A DNA stretch of 46,906 nt from NCBI RefSeq assembly GCF_013283785.1, contig NZ_JABCPZ010000063.1, positions 1 to 46,906 of the forward strand, read 5' to 3'. Below the pieces are notes generated by a model, which saw only the letters and a list, made by a program, of their open reading frames with translations, was not told where the DNA came from and ran no database searches. Positions 15,991 through 23,933 of the stretch are shown here, piece by piece. The stretch comes from Nonomuraea antri. GTDB lineage: Bacteria; Actinomycetota; Actinomycetes; Streptosporangiales; Streptosporangiaceae. Position 1 is the stretch's first letter, and every line of letters begins with the position of its first letter. A program made the translations under genes and the position numbers.

Positions 15991-16769
15991 TGACCATTCG
16001 CGACGACCACGCGCTCGCCGCCGATCTGGCGACCGAGGCAGGCGAGAGGCTGTTGCGCACGCGCGAGCGCATGGGCTTCGACGACGCCGCCGCGCTCAAG
16101 GCCGAGGGGGACAGGTCGTCACACGTCTTCCTCATGGAATCGCTGGCCAGGCTGCGCCCTTCCGACAGCGTGCTGTCGGAGGAGGCCACCAGGGCCGAGC
16201 GGCTCGACCCGCGCCGGCTGAGCGCGTCCCGGGTGTGGATCGTCGACCCGCTCGACGGCACCAGGGAGTTCTCCGAGGCCGGCCGGTCCGACTGGGCCGT
16301 GCACGTGGCGCTGTGGGAGCAGGGCAGGCTGACGGCCGGGGCCGTGGCGCTGCCCGCGCAGGGCCGCACGCTCAGCACGCAGGACCCGCCCAAGCGGCCG
16401 CCCTACGACCCGGCCGACGCCGACCGGGGCCGCTTCCGCATCGCGGTGAGCCGTACCCGGCCGCCCGAGTTCGTCCGCAACCTCGCCTATCTCGTCGGGG
16501 CCGACCTGGTGCCGATCGGCTCGGCCGGGGCGAAGATCTCCGCGGTGCTCACCGGTGAGGTGGAGGCGTACGTGCACGCCGGCGGCCAGTACGAGTGGGA
16601 TTCGGCGGCGCCGGTGGCGGTGGCGCAGGCCGCCGGAGCCCACACGAGCCGCATCGACGGCGCAGAGCTGACCTACAACCAAGCCGACCCTTCACTACCG
16701 GATATTCTGGTTTCCCTACCTGAACTGGCGTCATCCCTGCTCGCCGGGATTCGGGACCTGCATCGCTAA
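15990..16769 (+). CDS. cysQ: 3'(2'),5'-bisphosphate nucleotidase (PAP phosphatase)
   Basis: A 259-residue member of the inositol-monophosphatase superfamily that converts PAP, the by-product of every sulfotransferase reaction, to AMP. Metal-binding motifs are SEE at residues 63-65, DPLDGT at 86-91 and WDSAAP at 203-208. REFSEAG after DPLDGT is typical of CysQ. AAGGAG lies 8 bases before ATG 15990, and the start overlaps the sugar-transferase stop. It is followed by cysD after 17 bases. In this context it would remove PAP made by the three neighbouring sulfotransferases and so keep them from product inhibition. Confidence 0.93.
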   Translation: MTIRDDHALAADLATEAGERLLRTRERMGFDDAAALKAEGDRSSHVFLMESLARLRPSDSVLSEEATRAERLDPRRLSASRVWIVDPLDGTREFSEAGRSDWAVHVALWEQGRLTAGAVALPAQGRTLSTQDPPKRPPYDPADADRGRFRIAVSRTRPPEFVRNLAYLVGADLVPIGSAGAKISAVLTGEVEAYVHAGGQYEWDSAAPVAVAQAAGAHTSRIDGAELTYNQADPSLPDILVSLPELASSLLAGIRDLHR

Positions 16770-16786
16770 CGCCGGAGGAAGCGCCC

Positions 16787-17701
16787 ATGCTCCAGCGCGA
16801 CTACACCACGTCGCAGCTCGACGTACTCGAAGCCGAGGCCATCCACATCATGCGCGAAGTCGCGGCCGAATTCGAGCGTCCCTGTCTGCTGTTCTCCGGC
16901 GGCAAAGACTCCATCGTGATGCTGCGCATCGCGGAGAAGGCGTTCTGGCCGGCCGCCATTCCCTTCCCCCTCATGCACGTCGACACGGGTCACAACTTCG
17001 ACGAGGTGATCGCCTTCCGCGACCGCCGTACCGCCGAGCTCGGCGCGCGGCTGATCGTGGCCAGCGTGCAGCAGTCCATCGACGCCGGCCGGGTGGCCGA
17101 GGAGACCGGGCGGCGCGCCTCGCGCAACCGGCTGCAGACCACCACCCTGCTCGACGCGATCGAGGAGAACGAGTTCGACGCCGTCTTCGGCGGCGCGCGT
17201 CGCGACGAGGAGAAGGCCCGCGCCAAGGAACGGGTCTTCTCCTTCCGCGACGACTTCGGCCAGTGGGACCCGAAGAACCAGCGGCCGGAGCTGTGGAACC
17301 TGTACAACTCGCGCATCCGCAAGGGTGAGCACATCCGGGTCTTCCCGCTGTCGAACTGGACCGAGCTGGATGTGTGGGACTACATCCGGCGCGAGGGCAT
17401 CGAGATCCCCTCCATCTACTTCGCCCACACCCGCAAGGTGTTCGAGCGTGACGGCATGCTGCTGCCCGACGCCGACGTCGTGCCCCGCGGCGAGGACGAG
17501 CCGCTGTTCGAGTCGGTGGTGCGCTACCGCACCGTGGGCGACATGACCTGCACCGGGGCGGTGCAGTCGAAGGCCGCCACGGTCGAGGAGATCATCGAGG
17601 AGATCGCGGCCACCCGGATCACCGAGCGCGGGGCCACCAGGGCCGACGACCGCGCCTCGGAGGCCGCCATGGAGGACCGTAAGCGAGAGGGCTACTTCTG
17701 A
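16787..17701 (+). CDS. cysD: Sulfate adenylyltransferase subunit 2 (ATP sulfurylase small subunit)
   Basis: A 304-residue CysD that, with CysN, adenylates sulfate to APS. The PP-loop pyrophosphatase signature SGGKDS lies at residues 37-42. HVDTGHNFDEVIAFRD, GGARRDEEKARAKERVFSFRD and FPLSNWTELDVWDYI are characteristic of CysD rather than of PAPS reductase. GGAGGAAG precedes ATG 16787. The stop overlaps the cysN start by one base (TGATG). The gene sits between cysQ and cysN in the polysaccharide operon; no cysH or sulfite reductase gene is nearby, which points to sulfation rather than to assimilation. Confidence 0.97.
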   Translation: MLQRDYTTSQLDVLEAEAIHIMREVAAEFERPCLLFSGGKDSIVMLRIAEKAFWPAAIPFPLMHVDTGHNFDEVIAFRDRRTAELGARLIVASVQQSIDAGRVAEETGRRASRNRLQTTTLLDAIEENEFDAVFGGARRDEEKARAKERVFSFRDDFGQWDPKNQRPELWNLYNSRIRKGEHIRVFPLSNWTELDVWDYIRREGIEIPSIYFAHTRKVFERDGMLLPDADVVPRGEDEPLFESVVRYRTVGDMTCTGAVQSKAATVEEIIEEIAATRITERGATRADDRASEAAMEDRKREGYF

Positions 17702-18963
17702 TGGACATTTTGCGCTTCGCCACGGCGGGAAGTGTGGATGACGGCAAGTCCACCCTCATCGGCCGGTTGCTGTTCGACTCCAAGGCGATCTTCGAGGACC
17801 AGTTGGAGGCGGTCGAGCGCACCTCGCGCGACCGCGGCACCGAGTACACCGACCTGTCGCTGCTGACCGACGGCCTGCGCGCCGAGCGGGAGCAGGGCAT
17901 CACGATCGACGTGGCGTACCGGTATTTCGCCACGCCGCGGCGTAAGTTCATCATCGCCGACACGCCGGGCCACATCCAGTACACCCGCAACATGGTCACC
18001 GGCGCGTCCACCGCCGACCTGGCGATCATCCTGATCGACGCGCGCAAGGGCGTGCTGGAGCAGTCGCGCAGGCACGCGTTCCTGACCTCGCTGCTGCGGG
18101 TGCCGCACCTGGTGCTGGCGGTCAACAAGATGGACCTGGTCGACTACTCACAGGAGCGGTTCGAGGAGATCCGCGAGGAGTTCACCTCGTTCGCGTCCAA
18201 GCTGAACGTGTCCGACCTGACATTCATCCCGATCTCGGCGCTGAACGGCGACAACGTGGTGACCCGGTCGGAGAACACGCCGTGGTACAACGGCTCGTCG
18301 CTGCTGCACCACCTGGAGAACGTGCACATCGCCTCCGACCGCAACCTGGTCGACGTGCGCTTCCCGGTGCAGTACGTGATCCGGCCGCAGCGGGCCACCG
18401 AGCACGCCTTCCACGACTACCGCGGCTACGCGGGCCAGGTCGCGGGCGGCGTGCTGAAGCCGGGCGACGAGGTGGTGCACCTGCCGTCGGGCCTGTCGAC
18501 CAGGATCGCCTCGATCGACACCTTCGACGGCCCGGTGGAGGAGGCGTTCCCGCCGATGTCGGTGACGCTGCGCTTCGAGGACGACCTGGACATCTCCCGC
18601 GGCGACATGATCGCCAGGCCGAACAACCAGCCGCAGGCCGCCCAGGAGCTGGAGGCCATGGTGTGCTGGATGGCCGACGGGGTGAAGCTGACCCCGCGCT
18701 CGAAGCTGACGATCAAGCACACCACCCGCACCGCCCGCGCGCTGGTGCGTGACCTGCACTACCGGCTGGACGTCAACACCCTGCACCGCGACGAGGAGGC
18801 GACCTCGCTCGGGCTCAACGAGATCGGCCGGGTGTCGCTGCGGGTGACCCAGCCGCTGTTCGTCGACGACTACTCGCGCAACCGGATGACCGGCGGGTTC
18901 ATCCTGGTCGACGAGGCCACCAACGGCACCGTCGGCGCCGGGATGGTCATCGACGCGCACTGA
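17701..18963 (+). CDS. cysN: Sulfate adenylyltransferase subunit 1 (GTPase subunit)
   Basis: A 420-residue CysN, an EF-Tu-like GTPase that drives APS formation by CysD. GTPase motifs are G1 GSVDDGKST at residues 10-18, G3 DTPGH at 87-91 and G4 NKMD at 142-145. The beta-barrel domains II and III follow (VQYVIRPQR, GYAGQVAGGVLKPGDEV). It is not fused to an APS kinase; that activity is encoded separately at 30586-31818. The start overlaps the cysD stop. A strong hairpin follows the gene and probably ends the first rightward transcript. Confidence 0.97.
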   Translation: MDILRFATAGSVDDGKSTLIGRLLFDSKAIFEDQLEAVERTSRDRGTEYTDLSLLTDGLRAEREQGITIDVAYRYFATPRRKFIIADTPGHIQYTRNMVTGASTADLAIILIDARKGVLEQSRRHAFLTSLLRVPHLVLAVNKMDLVDYSQERFEEIREEFTSFASKLNVSDLTFIPISALNGDNVVTRSENTPWYNGSSLLHHLENVHIASDRNLVDVRFPVQYVIRPQRATEHAFHDYRGYAGQVAGGVLKPGDEVVHLPSGLSTRIASIDTFDGPVEEAFPPMSVTLRFEDDLDISRGDMIARPNNQPQAAQELEAMVCWMADGVKLTPRSKLTIKHTTRTARALVRDLHYRLDVNTLHRDEEATSLGLNEIGRVSLRVTQPLFVDDYSRNRMTGGFILVDEATNGTVGAGMVIDAH

Positions 18964-18987
18964 TCGAGACCGCTGAGATGCGGTGTT

Positions 18988-19024
18988 GACCGGCTCCCTG
19001 CCATTGCTTGGCGGGGAGCCGGTC
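18988..19024 (+). terminator. Strong hairpin after cysN
   Basis: GACCGGCTCCC (18988-18998) pairs perfectly with GGGAGCCGGTC (19014-19024), and the stem extends inwards by TGCCA/TGGCG with one wobble. A smaller hairpin (ACCGC/GCGGT, 18969-18984) precedes it. There is no U-tract, as is common in high-GC actinobacteria. Confidence 0.7.
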
Positions 19025-19092
19025 GCATGAGGTAGATCTTTCCGGGCTTCGCGACCTTGTGATTACCCTCCGCGCTAGGGTCGTCGCAATCC

Positions 19093-20007
19093 GTGTTCGC
19101 GATTGGAAAGCCCGTCCCTCCTGTGAACGACCGTACTTCCCCGCCTCAGGTGATCTTCCTGGGCGGGCTCGGCCGCAGCGGCACCACGCTGCTCGAAAGA
19201 CTCCTGGGCGAGCTGCCCGGCGTCGTGGCGCTCGGCGAGGTCGTGCACCTGTGGGCGCGCGGCGTCCTGGCCGGGGAGCCGTGCGGGTGCGGCGAGCCGT
19301 TCCCCGCCTGCCCGTTCTGGCGCTCGGTCGGCGAGCGCGCGTTCGGCGGCTGGAGCGGGCCGCTCGCCGAGCGGATGCTGCACCTGCGGCACCGGGTCGA
19401 CCGCACGCGCAGGATCGTCCGCATCGGCCATCCCGACCTGGCCGAGTACGGACGGGCCTACGAGCGCATCTACCGGGCGGCCGGGGCCCGGGTGGTGGTC
19501 GACTCCAGCAAGCACGCCTCGCTGGCGTACTGCCTGGTGGCCGCCGGGGTGGACGTACGGGTCGTCCAGGTCATCAGAGACCCGCGCGCGGTGGCCCACT
19601 CGTGGGGCAGGAGCGTGGCCAGGCCGGAGGACGGGCGGCCGATGGCCCGCTGGGGCGCGGCACGCACCGCCCTGCACTGGACGGCCCAGAACCTCGCGCT
19701 CGAACTGCTGCCCGGCGTGACCAGGGTCAGATACGAGGACCTGGTGCGCGATCCGGCCGCCACGCTGTCCTGGCTGGCCGCGCGGCTGGGCCTGCCGGCG
19801 GGCGGCACGCCGTTCCTGACCGGCGGCACGGCCAGGCTGAGCCCGGCGCACACGGTCTCGGGCAACCCGATGCGCTTCACCGTCGGAGCGGTCGAGCTGC
19901 GGCGGGACGACTCCTGGACCGGCGGGCTGGCGTCACGGGACCGGCGGCTGGTCGGCGCGCTCACCTGGCCGCTCAGAGCCGCCTACGGCTACCGGAGCGC
20001 GGCATGA
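19093..20007 (+). CDS. Sulfotransferase family protein (first of three)
   Basis: A 304-residue PAPS-dependent sulfotransferase. The 5'-phosphosulfate loop is GGLGRSGTTLLERLL, residues 24-38. The 3'-phosphate-binding segment is VIRDPRAVAHSWGRS at about 160-174. The conserved VRYEDLVRDPAATLSWL lies near residue 210. A Cys-rich strip (CGCGEPFPAC, residues 64-73) is also found in actinobacterial glycan sulfotransferases. GTG 19093 is the longest start; GTG 19123 (NDRTSPP) is an alternative, and neither has a good Shine-Dalgarno. A TAGGGT box at 19076-19081 could drive a near-leaderless transcript. The stop overlaps the next glycosyltransferase (ATGA), which indicates that the acceptor is a glycan built by this cluster. 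Confidence 0.88.
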   Translation: MFAIGKPVPPVNDRTSPPQVIFLGGLGRSGTTLLERLLGELPGVVALGEVVHLWARGVLAGEPCGCGEPFPACPFWRSVGERAFGGWSGPLAERMLHLRHRVDRTRRIVRIGHPDLAEYGRAYERIYRAAGARVVVDSSKHASLAYCLVAAGVDVRVVQVIRDPRAVAHSWGRSVARPEDGRPMARWGAARTALHWTAQNLALELLPGVTRVRYEDLVRDPAATLSWLAARLGLPAGGTPFLTGGTARLSPAHTVSGNPMRFTVGAVELRRDDSWTGGLASRDRRLVGALTWPLRAAYGYRSAA

Positions 20008-20924
20008 CCAGGTCCGTCGGCGTGGTGATACCCACCCGTGGCGATCGTCCCGCGCAGCTCGGGCAGGCGGTGCGCGCGGTGCTCGACCAGCGGTACGCCG
20101 GCCCGCTGTCGCTGGTCGTCGTGGCCGACGGCGCCGATCCCACGACGGTCGCCGAGCAGATCGCCGACGTGCTGGTGCCCCGCGTGGCCGGCGACCTCAG
20201 GAACCACGTGCGAGTCCTCGCCAACCGGCGCACCCCCGGCCTGCCCGGGGCGCGCAACACCGGCATCGCCGCCTGCGAGACCGACCTGGTGGCCTTCTGC
20301 GACGACGACGACCTCTGGCTGCCCGGCAAGCTCGACGCTCAGGCGCGGGCGCTGGCCGACGGCGGCGAGTTCGCCTCGTGCGCCGTCGAGGTGGAGTACG
20401 GCAGGCGGCGCACCGTCAGGCTGGCCGGCGCCTCGGCGGTGACGGCGGCCGACCTGGTCAGGTCCCGCATGGTGATGGTGCACTCCTCGACGTTCCTGTT
20501 CGAGCGCGGCGCGCTGTGGGCCGACGAGAGCGCGCCAGGCGGCCAGAACGAGGACTGGGACCTGGCCCTGCGCGCGGCCGAGCGGCGGCCCATCACGCAC
20601 GTCGACCGGCCGCTGGTACGGGTGCGCTGGGGCGCGTCGCACTACGCCGGGCGGTGGGCGGAACGCATCGCCGGGCTGGAGTGGATGCTGGCCAAGCACC
20701 CCGAGCTGGCCGACGACCAGCGCGGCGCGGCCCGCGTCTACGGTCAGCTCGCCTTCGGGCACGCCGCGCTCGGTCACCGGGGCCTGGCCGCCCGCTGGGC
20801 GGCGCGCACGTTCGCGGCCAGGGCCGGCGAGCCGCGCGCGCCGATCGCGCTGGCGGTGGCGGCCGGCCTGATCTCCGCGCCCGCCGTGCTGGCCCTGCTG
20901 CACCAGCGCGGGCACGGCATATGA
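20004..20924 (+). CDS. Family 2 glycosyltransferase
   Basis: A 306-residue GT-A-fold glycosyltransferase. The N-terminal strand is VGVVIPTRGDRPAQLGQAV, followed by LVVVADGADP, GLPGARNTGIAAC and the metal/nucleotide DxD region FCDDDDLWLP at about residues 96-105. NEDWDLALRAAER at about 180 is the usual catalytic-base region of GT2 enzymes. The C-terminal 80 residues are helical, ending in a hydrophobic stretch (ALAVAAGLISAPAVLALL) that may attach it to the membrane. ATG 20004 overlaps the sulfotransferase stop, and its own stop overlaps the WecG-like gene. Donor and acceptor sugars are unknown. Confidence 0.9.
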   Translation: MTRSVGVVIPTRGDRPAQLGQAVRAVLDQRYAGPLSLVVVADGADPTTVAEQIADVLVPRVAGDLRNHVRVLANRRTPGLPGARNTGIAACETDLVAFCDDDDLWLPGKLDAQARALADGGEFASCAVEVEYGRRRTVRLAGASAVTAADLVRSRMVMVHSSTFLFERGALWADESAPGGQNEDWDLALRAAERRPITHVDRPLVRVRWGASHYAGRWAERIAGLEWMLAKHPELADDQRGAARVYGQLAFGHAALGHRGLAARWAARTFAARAGEPRAPIALAVAAGLISAPAVLALLHQRGHGI

Positions 20925-21760
20925 CCCGCATCGGAGCGAACATCCCGAAGGTCCCCGCGCCGCGATCCGGTTCCGCCGAGCCCGGCAGAAGACGGACGGC
21001 ACGCCGGGTCCGCGTGGGGCCGATCGGGTTCGACCCGCTCACCGAGGACGCCGTGGTCCGCACGGTCGCCGCCGAGCTGGCCGCCGGCCGGGGCGGACGC
21101 ATCGTCACGCCGAACGTCGACATCTGCCGCCTGGCCGCCAAGGACGCCCGGCTGCGCGAGCTGGTGCGCTCGGCCGAGCTGGTGGTGGCCGACGGCATGC
21201 CGGTGGTGTGGGCGGCCGGGCTGGCCGGCACGCCGCTGCCCGAGCGGGTGACCGGCGCCGACCTGATCTGGTCGCTGAGCAAGCTGGCCGCCCGCCGGGG
21301 CTGGCCGGTCTACCTGCTCGGCGGGCCGCCCGGGGTGGCCGAGCGGGCCGCCGCCGAGCTGACGAGCTGCTACCCGGGGCTGCGGGTGCTGGGGGCCGAC
21401 GCGCCGCCGTACGGGTTCGACGAGAGCGCGGAAGGCCGCGACCGGGTGCGCGCGAAGGTGGTGGCCGCCCGGCCCGCGCTGGTGTTCGTCGGGCTCGGGT
21501 TCCCTCGCCAGGATCTGCTCATCGCCGAGCTGCGCGAGGAGCTGCCCGGGGCCTGGTTCCTGGGCTGCGGCGCGGCCATCGCCTTCGCGGCGGGCGCGGC
21601 GTCCAGGGCGCCGGAGTGGATGCAGCGGGCCGGGCTGGAGTGGGCGTACCGGCTGGCGGGGGAGCCGGGGCGGCTGGCGCGCCGGTATCTGGTCCACGAC
21701 CTGCCGTTCGCCGCCCGGCTGTTCTGCGGCTGCCTGATCAGGCGTCTGCGCCGGAGGTGA
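20921..21760 (+). CDS. WecG/TagA/CpsF-family glycosyltransferase
   Basis: A 279-residue GT26-family enzyme; the family transfers ManNAc, ManNAcA or similar sugars to a lipid-linked acceptor. Family motifs run in order: VTPNVDICRLA, VVADGMPVVWA, ERVTGADLIW, VYLLGGPPGVAERAA, FVGLGFPRQDLLIAE, FLGCGAAIAFAAG and APEWMQRAGLEWAYRLAGEP followed by RLARRYL. The first 25 residues are a basic extension before the domain. ATG 20921 overlaps the stop of the GT2 gene (ATGA). The gene ends inside an imperfect 40-bp tandem repeat whose second copy ends the convergent sulfotransferase gene. It would add the second sugar of the repeat unit. Confidence 0.92.
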   Translation: MTRIGANIPKVPAPRSGSAEPGRRRTARRVRVGPIGFDPLTEDAVVRTVAAELAAGRGGRIVTPNVDICRLAAKDARLRELVRSAELVVADGMPVVWAAGLAGTPLPERVTGADLIWSLSKLAARRGWPVYLLGGPPGVAERAAAELTSCYPGLRVLGADAPPYGFDESAEGRDRVRAKVVAARPALVFVGLGFPRQDLLIAELREELPGAWFLGCGAAIAFAAGAASRAPEWMQRAGLEWAYRLAGEPGRLARRYLVHDLPFAARLFCGCLIRRLRRR

Positions 21761-21807
21761 GCCCGCCGGCCGCCTGATCAGGCGTCTGCGCCCGCGGTGA
21801 GCTCGCG
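21728..21807. repeat. Imperfect 40-bp tandem duplication at a convergent gene junction
   Basis: Bases 21728-21767 and 21768-21807 align with only a few mismatches. Both contain the 21-mer that starts GCCTGATCAGGC, a perfect 12-bp palindrome, at 21732 and 21772. Copy 1 encodes the end of the WecG-like protein, and copy 2 covers the stop codon and last residues of the convergent sulfotransferase. No other terminator is visible here. Confidence 0.75.
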
Positions 21808-22680
21808 GACCCTGGCCGCCTGCTCGGGGGTCAGGCCCCGGCCCGCGGTGCGCAGGGCCTGCCTGGAGTCCATCGGGCGGTAGGCCGTGCGCGACAGGCC
21901 CGACCAGGTGAAGCTCCTGGTGCCGGTGGTGGGCGCGGTGCAGGCCCGGGTGATGCGGCGGGCCGCGCGGGGCGTCCATGACAGGTGGGCGTAGTCGTAC
22001 AGGCGGCGGAAGCCGGGCAGGGGGTCGGCGGCCAGCGACTCGTACGAGACGACCTCGATGCCGGGCGTGGCGGCCAGCACCCGGCGGGCGGCGCGCCAGA
22101 GCGCGGCGGTGGTGGCCAGCTGGTCGGCGGAGCCGTCGAGCGCGCGCAGCTCCAGCAGCCAGGGGTGGTCACGCAACAGCAGGGGCTGGTCCAGCCACTC
22201 GCGCACCGGCACGTGCCAGCCGAGCCGCCGCCAGCTCGCCACGACCGACACCGGATCACGCACCAGCGCGATCACCCGGCAGCCCAGGCGGCGGGCGAAC
22301 CAGCCGGCCGACAGCACCGCGAACGGGTCGTCGAGCAGCGCCCTGCGGCCGGTCAGGCGGCCGTAGGCGAAGGCGGTGCCGTAGCGCAGCAGCCGGGCCA
22401 GGTCGTACGGCGAGCGGTTCGCGCGCAGCTCGGCCGCCCAGCGGTAGCGCAGCGCGACGGTGTCGCGGAAGGCGGGCAGCCAGCCGGTGCGGTCGTCGTC
22501 GCAGATGTACTGGAACCGGTGGCTGACCCGGGCGTCGAGCACGCCGGGGCAGCCGCCGGGCGGATGGCCGGGGTTGAGCGGCTCGTTGACGTAGATCAGC
22601 TCGCCGCCGGCCGCGAGCATCCTGCCGACCCAGCTCGTCCCGCTCCTGGGCAGCCCGGTGACGAGCACGGGCGCGTTCAC
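21778..22680 (-). CDS. Sulfotransferase family protein (second of three)
   Basis: A 300-residue sulfotransferase. The PAPS 5'-phosphosulfate loop lies right at the N-terminus: VTGLPRSGTSWVGRML, residues 7-22. NEPLNPGHPPGGCPG follows. The 3'-phosphate motif is VIALVRDPVSVVASWRRLGW at about residue 135, and EVVSYESLAADPLPGFRRLY lies near 200. It differs clearly from the other two in its loop and acceptor region, so it probably modifies another position. GTG 22680 overlaps the flippase stop (GTGA). It is the last gene of the leftward polysaccharide operon. Confidence 0.88.
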   Translation of the reverse strand: MNAPVLVTGLPRSGTSWVGRMLAAGGELIYVNEPLNPGHPPGGCPGVLDARVSHRFQYICDDDRTGWLPAFRDTVALRYRWAAELRANRSPYDLARLLRYGTAFAYGRLTGRRALLDDPFAVLSAGWFARRLGCRVIALVRDPVSVVASWRRLGWHVPVREWLDQPLLLRDHPWLLELRALDGSADQLATTAALWRAARRVLAATPGIEVVSYESLAADPLPGFRRLYDYAHLSWTPRAARRITRACTAPTTGTRSFTWSGLSRTAYRPMDSRQALRTAGRGLTPEQAARVRELTAGADA

Positions 22681-23933
22681 GCGAGGGCGCCGCGCACGGC
22701 GCGCGGGCTGTGGTGGCCGAAGGGGCGCAGGCCGTAGCGGCGGTGGAGCTGCCACAGCGGCAGCAGGTTCTTCACCAGCACGCCGCCCGACCAGCCGGCG
22801 ATCGCGCCCGTCGCGCCGTACGCCGGGATCAGCGCCAGATCGAGGACGATCGTGCAGGCCACCGCGGCCACCAGGTTGCCGAGCGCGGCCCCGGTGTGCC
22901 CGGCGGCGGTGAGCACGACGTCGACCATGCCGCACGCGGTGGCCACCATCATGGTCGCGGCCAGCACCAGCGCGACCGGCGCCGCCGCGTCGTAGCCGGG
23001 GCCGAACAGCCGCAGCAGCCACGGCGAGAACGCGGCGTACCCGAGCCAGAGCGGCCAGGTCAGCAGCACCAGCCACGCCGTACTGACCTGGTACAACTCG
23101 CGTGCGGCGGCCAGGTCGCCGGCCGCCAGCGCCCTGACCAGCCGCGGCTGCGCGGCCTGGGCGAGCCCCTGGCTCGCCAGCTGCCCGACGACCTTGAACC
23201 GGGTGGCCGCGGTGTAGACGGCCGCCTCGACCGGCCCGGCCAGAACGGCCACGATCACGATGTCGACGCGCTGGAACACCGCCTGGATCGCGCCGGACGC
23301 CGCCCGGAACCCGGTGTAACGCCACAGGTCGCGCCCGGTGCCCGGCAGGTACGGCGTGCGCGGCACCCGTCCGCGCAGCTCCAGCGCGGCCAGCGCGAGC
23401 AGCGGCAGGTACGGCAGCCCCCACGCGGCCGGCAGCCACTCAGGCCGGTCGGCGACGGCCACGGCGACGGTCAGCAGGAGTTGCGTGATCGGCAGCATGA
23501 CGCCGTCGAGCAGCAGCGTCGGCCGCATGACGCCGAACCCCCTGGTGGCCGCGAGCAGCACGTCGCCGATCACGATGACGGGCAGGGCCGGCGCGAGCGG
23601 GCCGAGCCTGGGATGCAGCACCCAGCAGGCGGCGCAGGCGGCCAGCGCGCACGGCACCAGCGCCGCCCGGATATATCCGGATATGCCGAGGTAGTCGAAC
23701 GTCTTGGCCCTGGCGATGAAGTACACCAGCCCGTTGCCCGCGTCGAGCCTGGCGATCCCGGCCGCCATCAGGGTCAGGGCCGTGGCGGTGAAGAACGCGC
23801 CCGCCTCGGCCGCGGTGAACGTCCTGGTGACCACCAGCACCAGCAGGAACTGCGCCGCCGCGCTGACCGCCGCGCCGCAGATCCCCGCAGCGCCGCCGCG
23901 CGCCAGCCGCCTGACCGGGTTCAGCGTCGCCAC
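22677..23933 (-). CDS. Polysaccharide flippase (Wzx/MATE-like, oligosaccharide exporter)
   Basis: A 418-residue protein with about 12 hydrophobic segments from residue 14 to about 400, as in Wzx/MurJ-type flippases that move lipid-linked repeat units across the membrane. Typical features are the basic N-terminus, the first helix AGICGAAVSAAAQFLLVLVV, the FTAAEAGAFFTATAL loop, the central RAASGAIQAVFQRVDIVIVA with VEAAVYTAATRFKVVGQLAS, and the C-terminal AYGATGAIAGWSGG. GTG 23933 lies inside the end of the upstream sulfotransferase gene (13-base overlap) and the stop overlaps the next one. Being sandwiched between two sulfotransferase genes suggests that the flipped substrate is already sulfated. 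Confidence 0.88.
   Translation of the reverse strand: MATLNPVRRLARGGAAGICGAAVSAAAQFLLVLVVTRTFTAAEAGAFFTATALTLMAAGIARLDAGNGLVYFIARAKTFDYLGISGYIRAALVPCALAACAACWVLHPRLGPLAPALPVIVIGDVLLAATRGFGVMRPTLLLDGVMLPITQLLLTVAVAVADRPEWLPAAWGLPYLPLLALAALELRGRVPRTPYLPGTGRDLWRYTGFRAASGAIQAVFQRVDIVIVAVLAGPVEAAVYTAATRFKVVGQLASQGLAQAAQPRLVRALAAGDLAAARELYQVSTAWLVLLTWPLWLGYAAFSPWLLRLFGPGYDAAAPVALVLAATMMVATACGMVDVVLTAAGHTGAALGNLVAAVACTIVLDLALIPAYGATGAIAGWSGGVLVKNLLPLWQLHRRYGLRPFGHHSPRAVRGALA

Noticed and set aside
16787..17701. cysD gene considered as PAPS reductase (cysH)
   Set aside because: The REEKARAKER-type segment and the coupling to cysN identify CysD; the Cys motif of reductases is absent.
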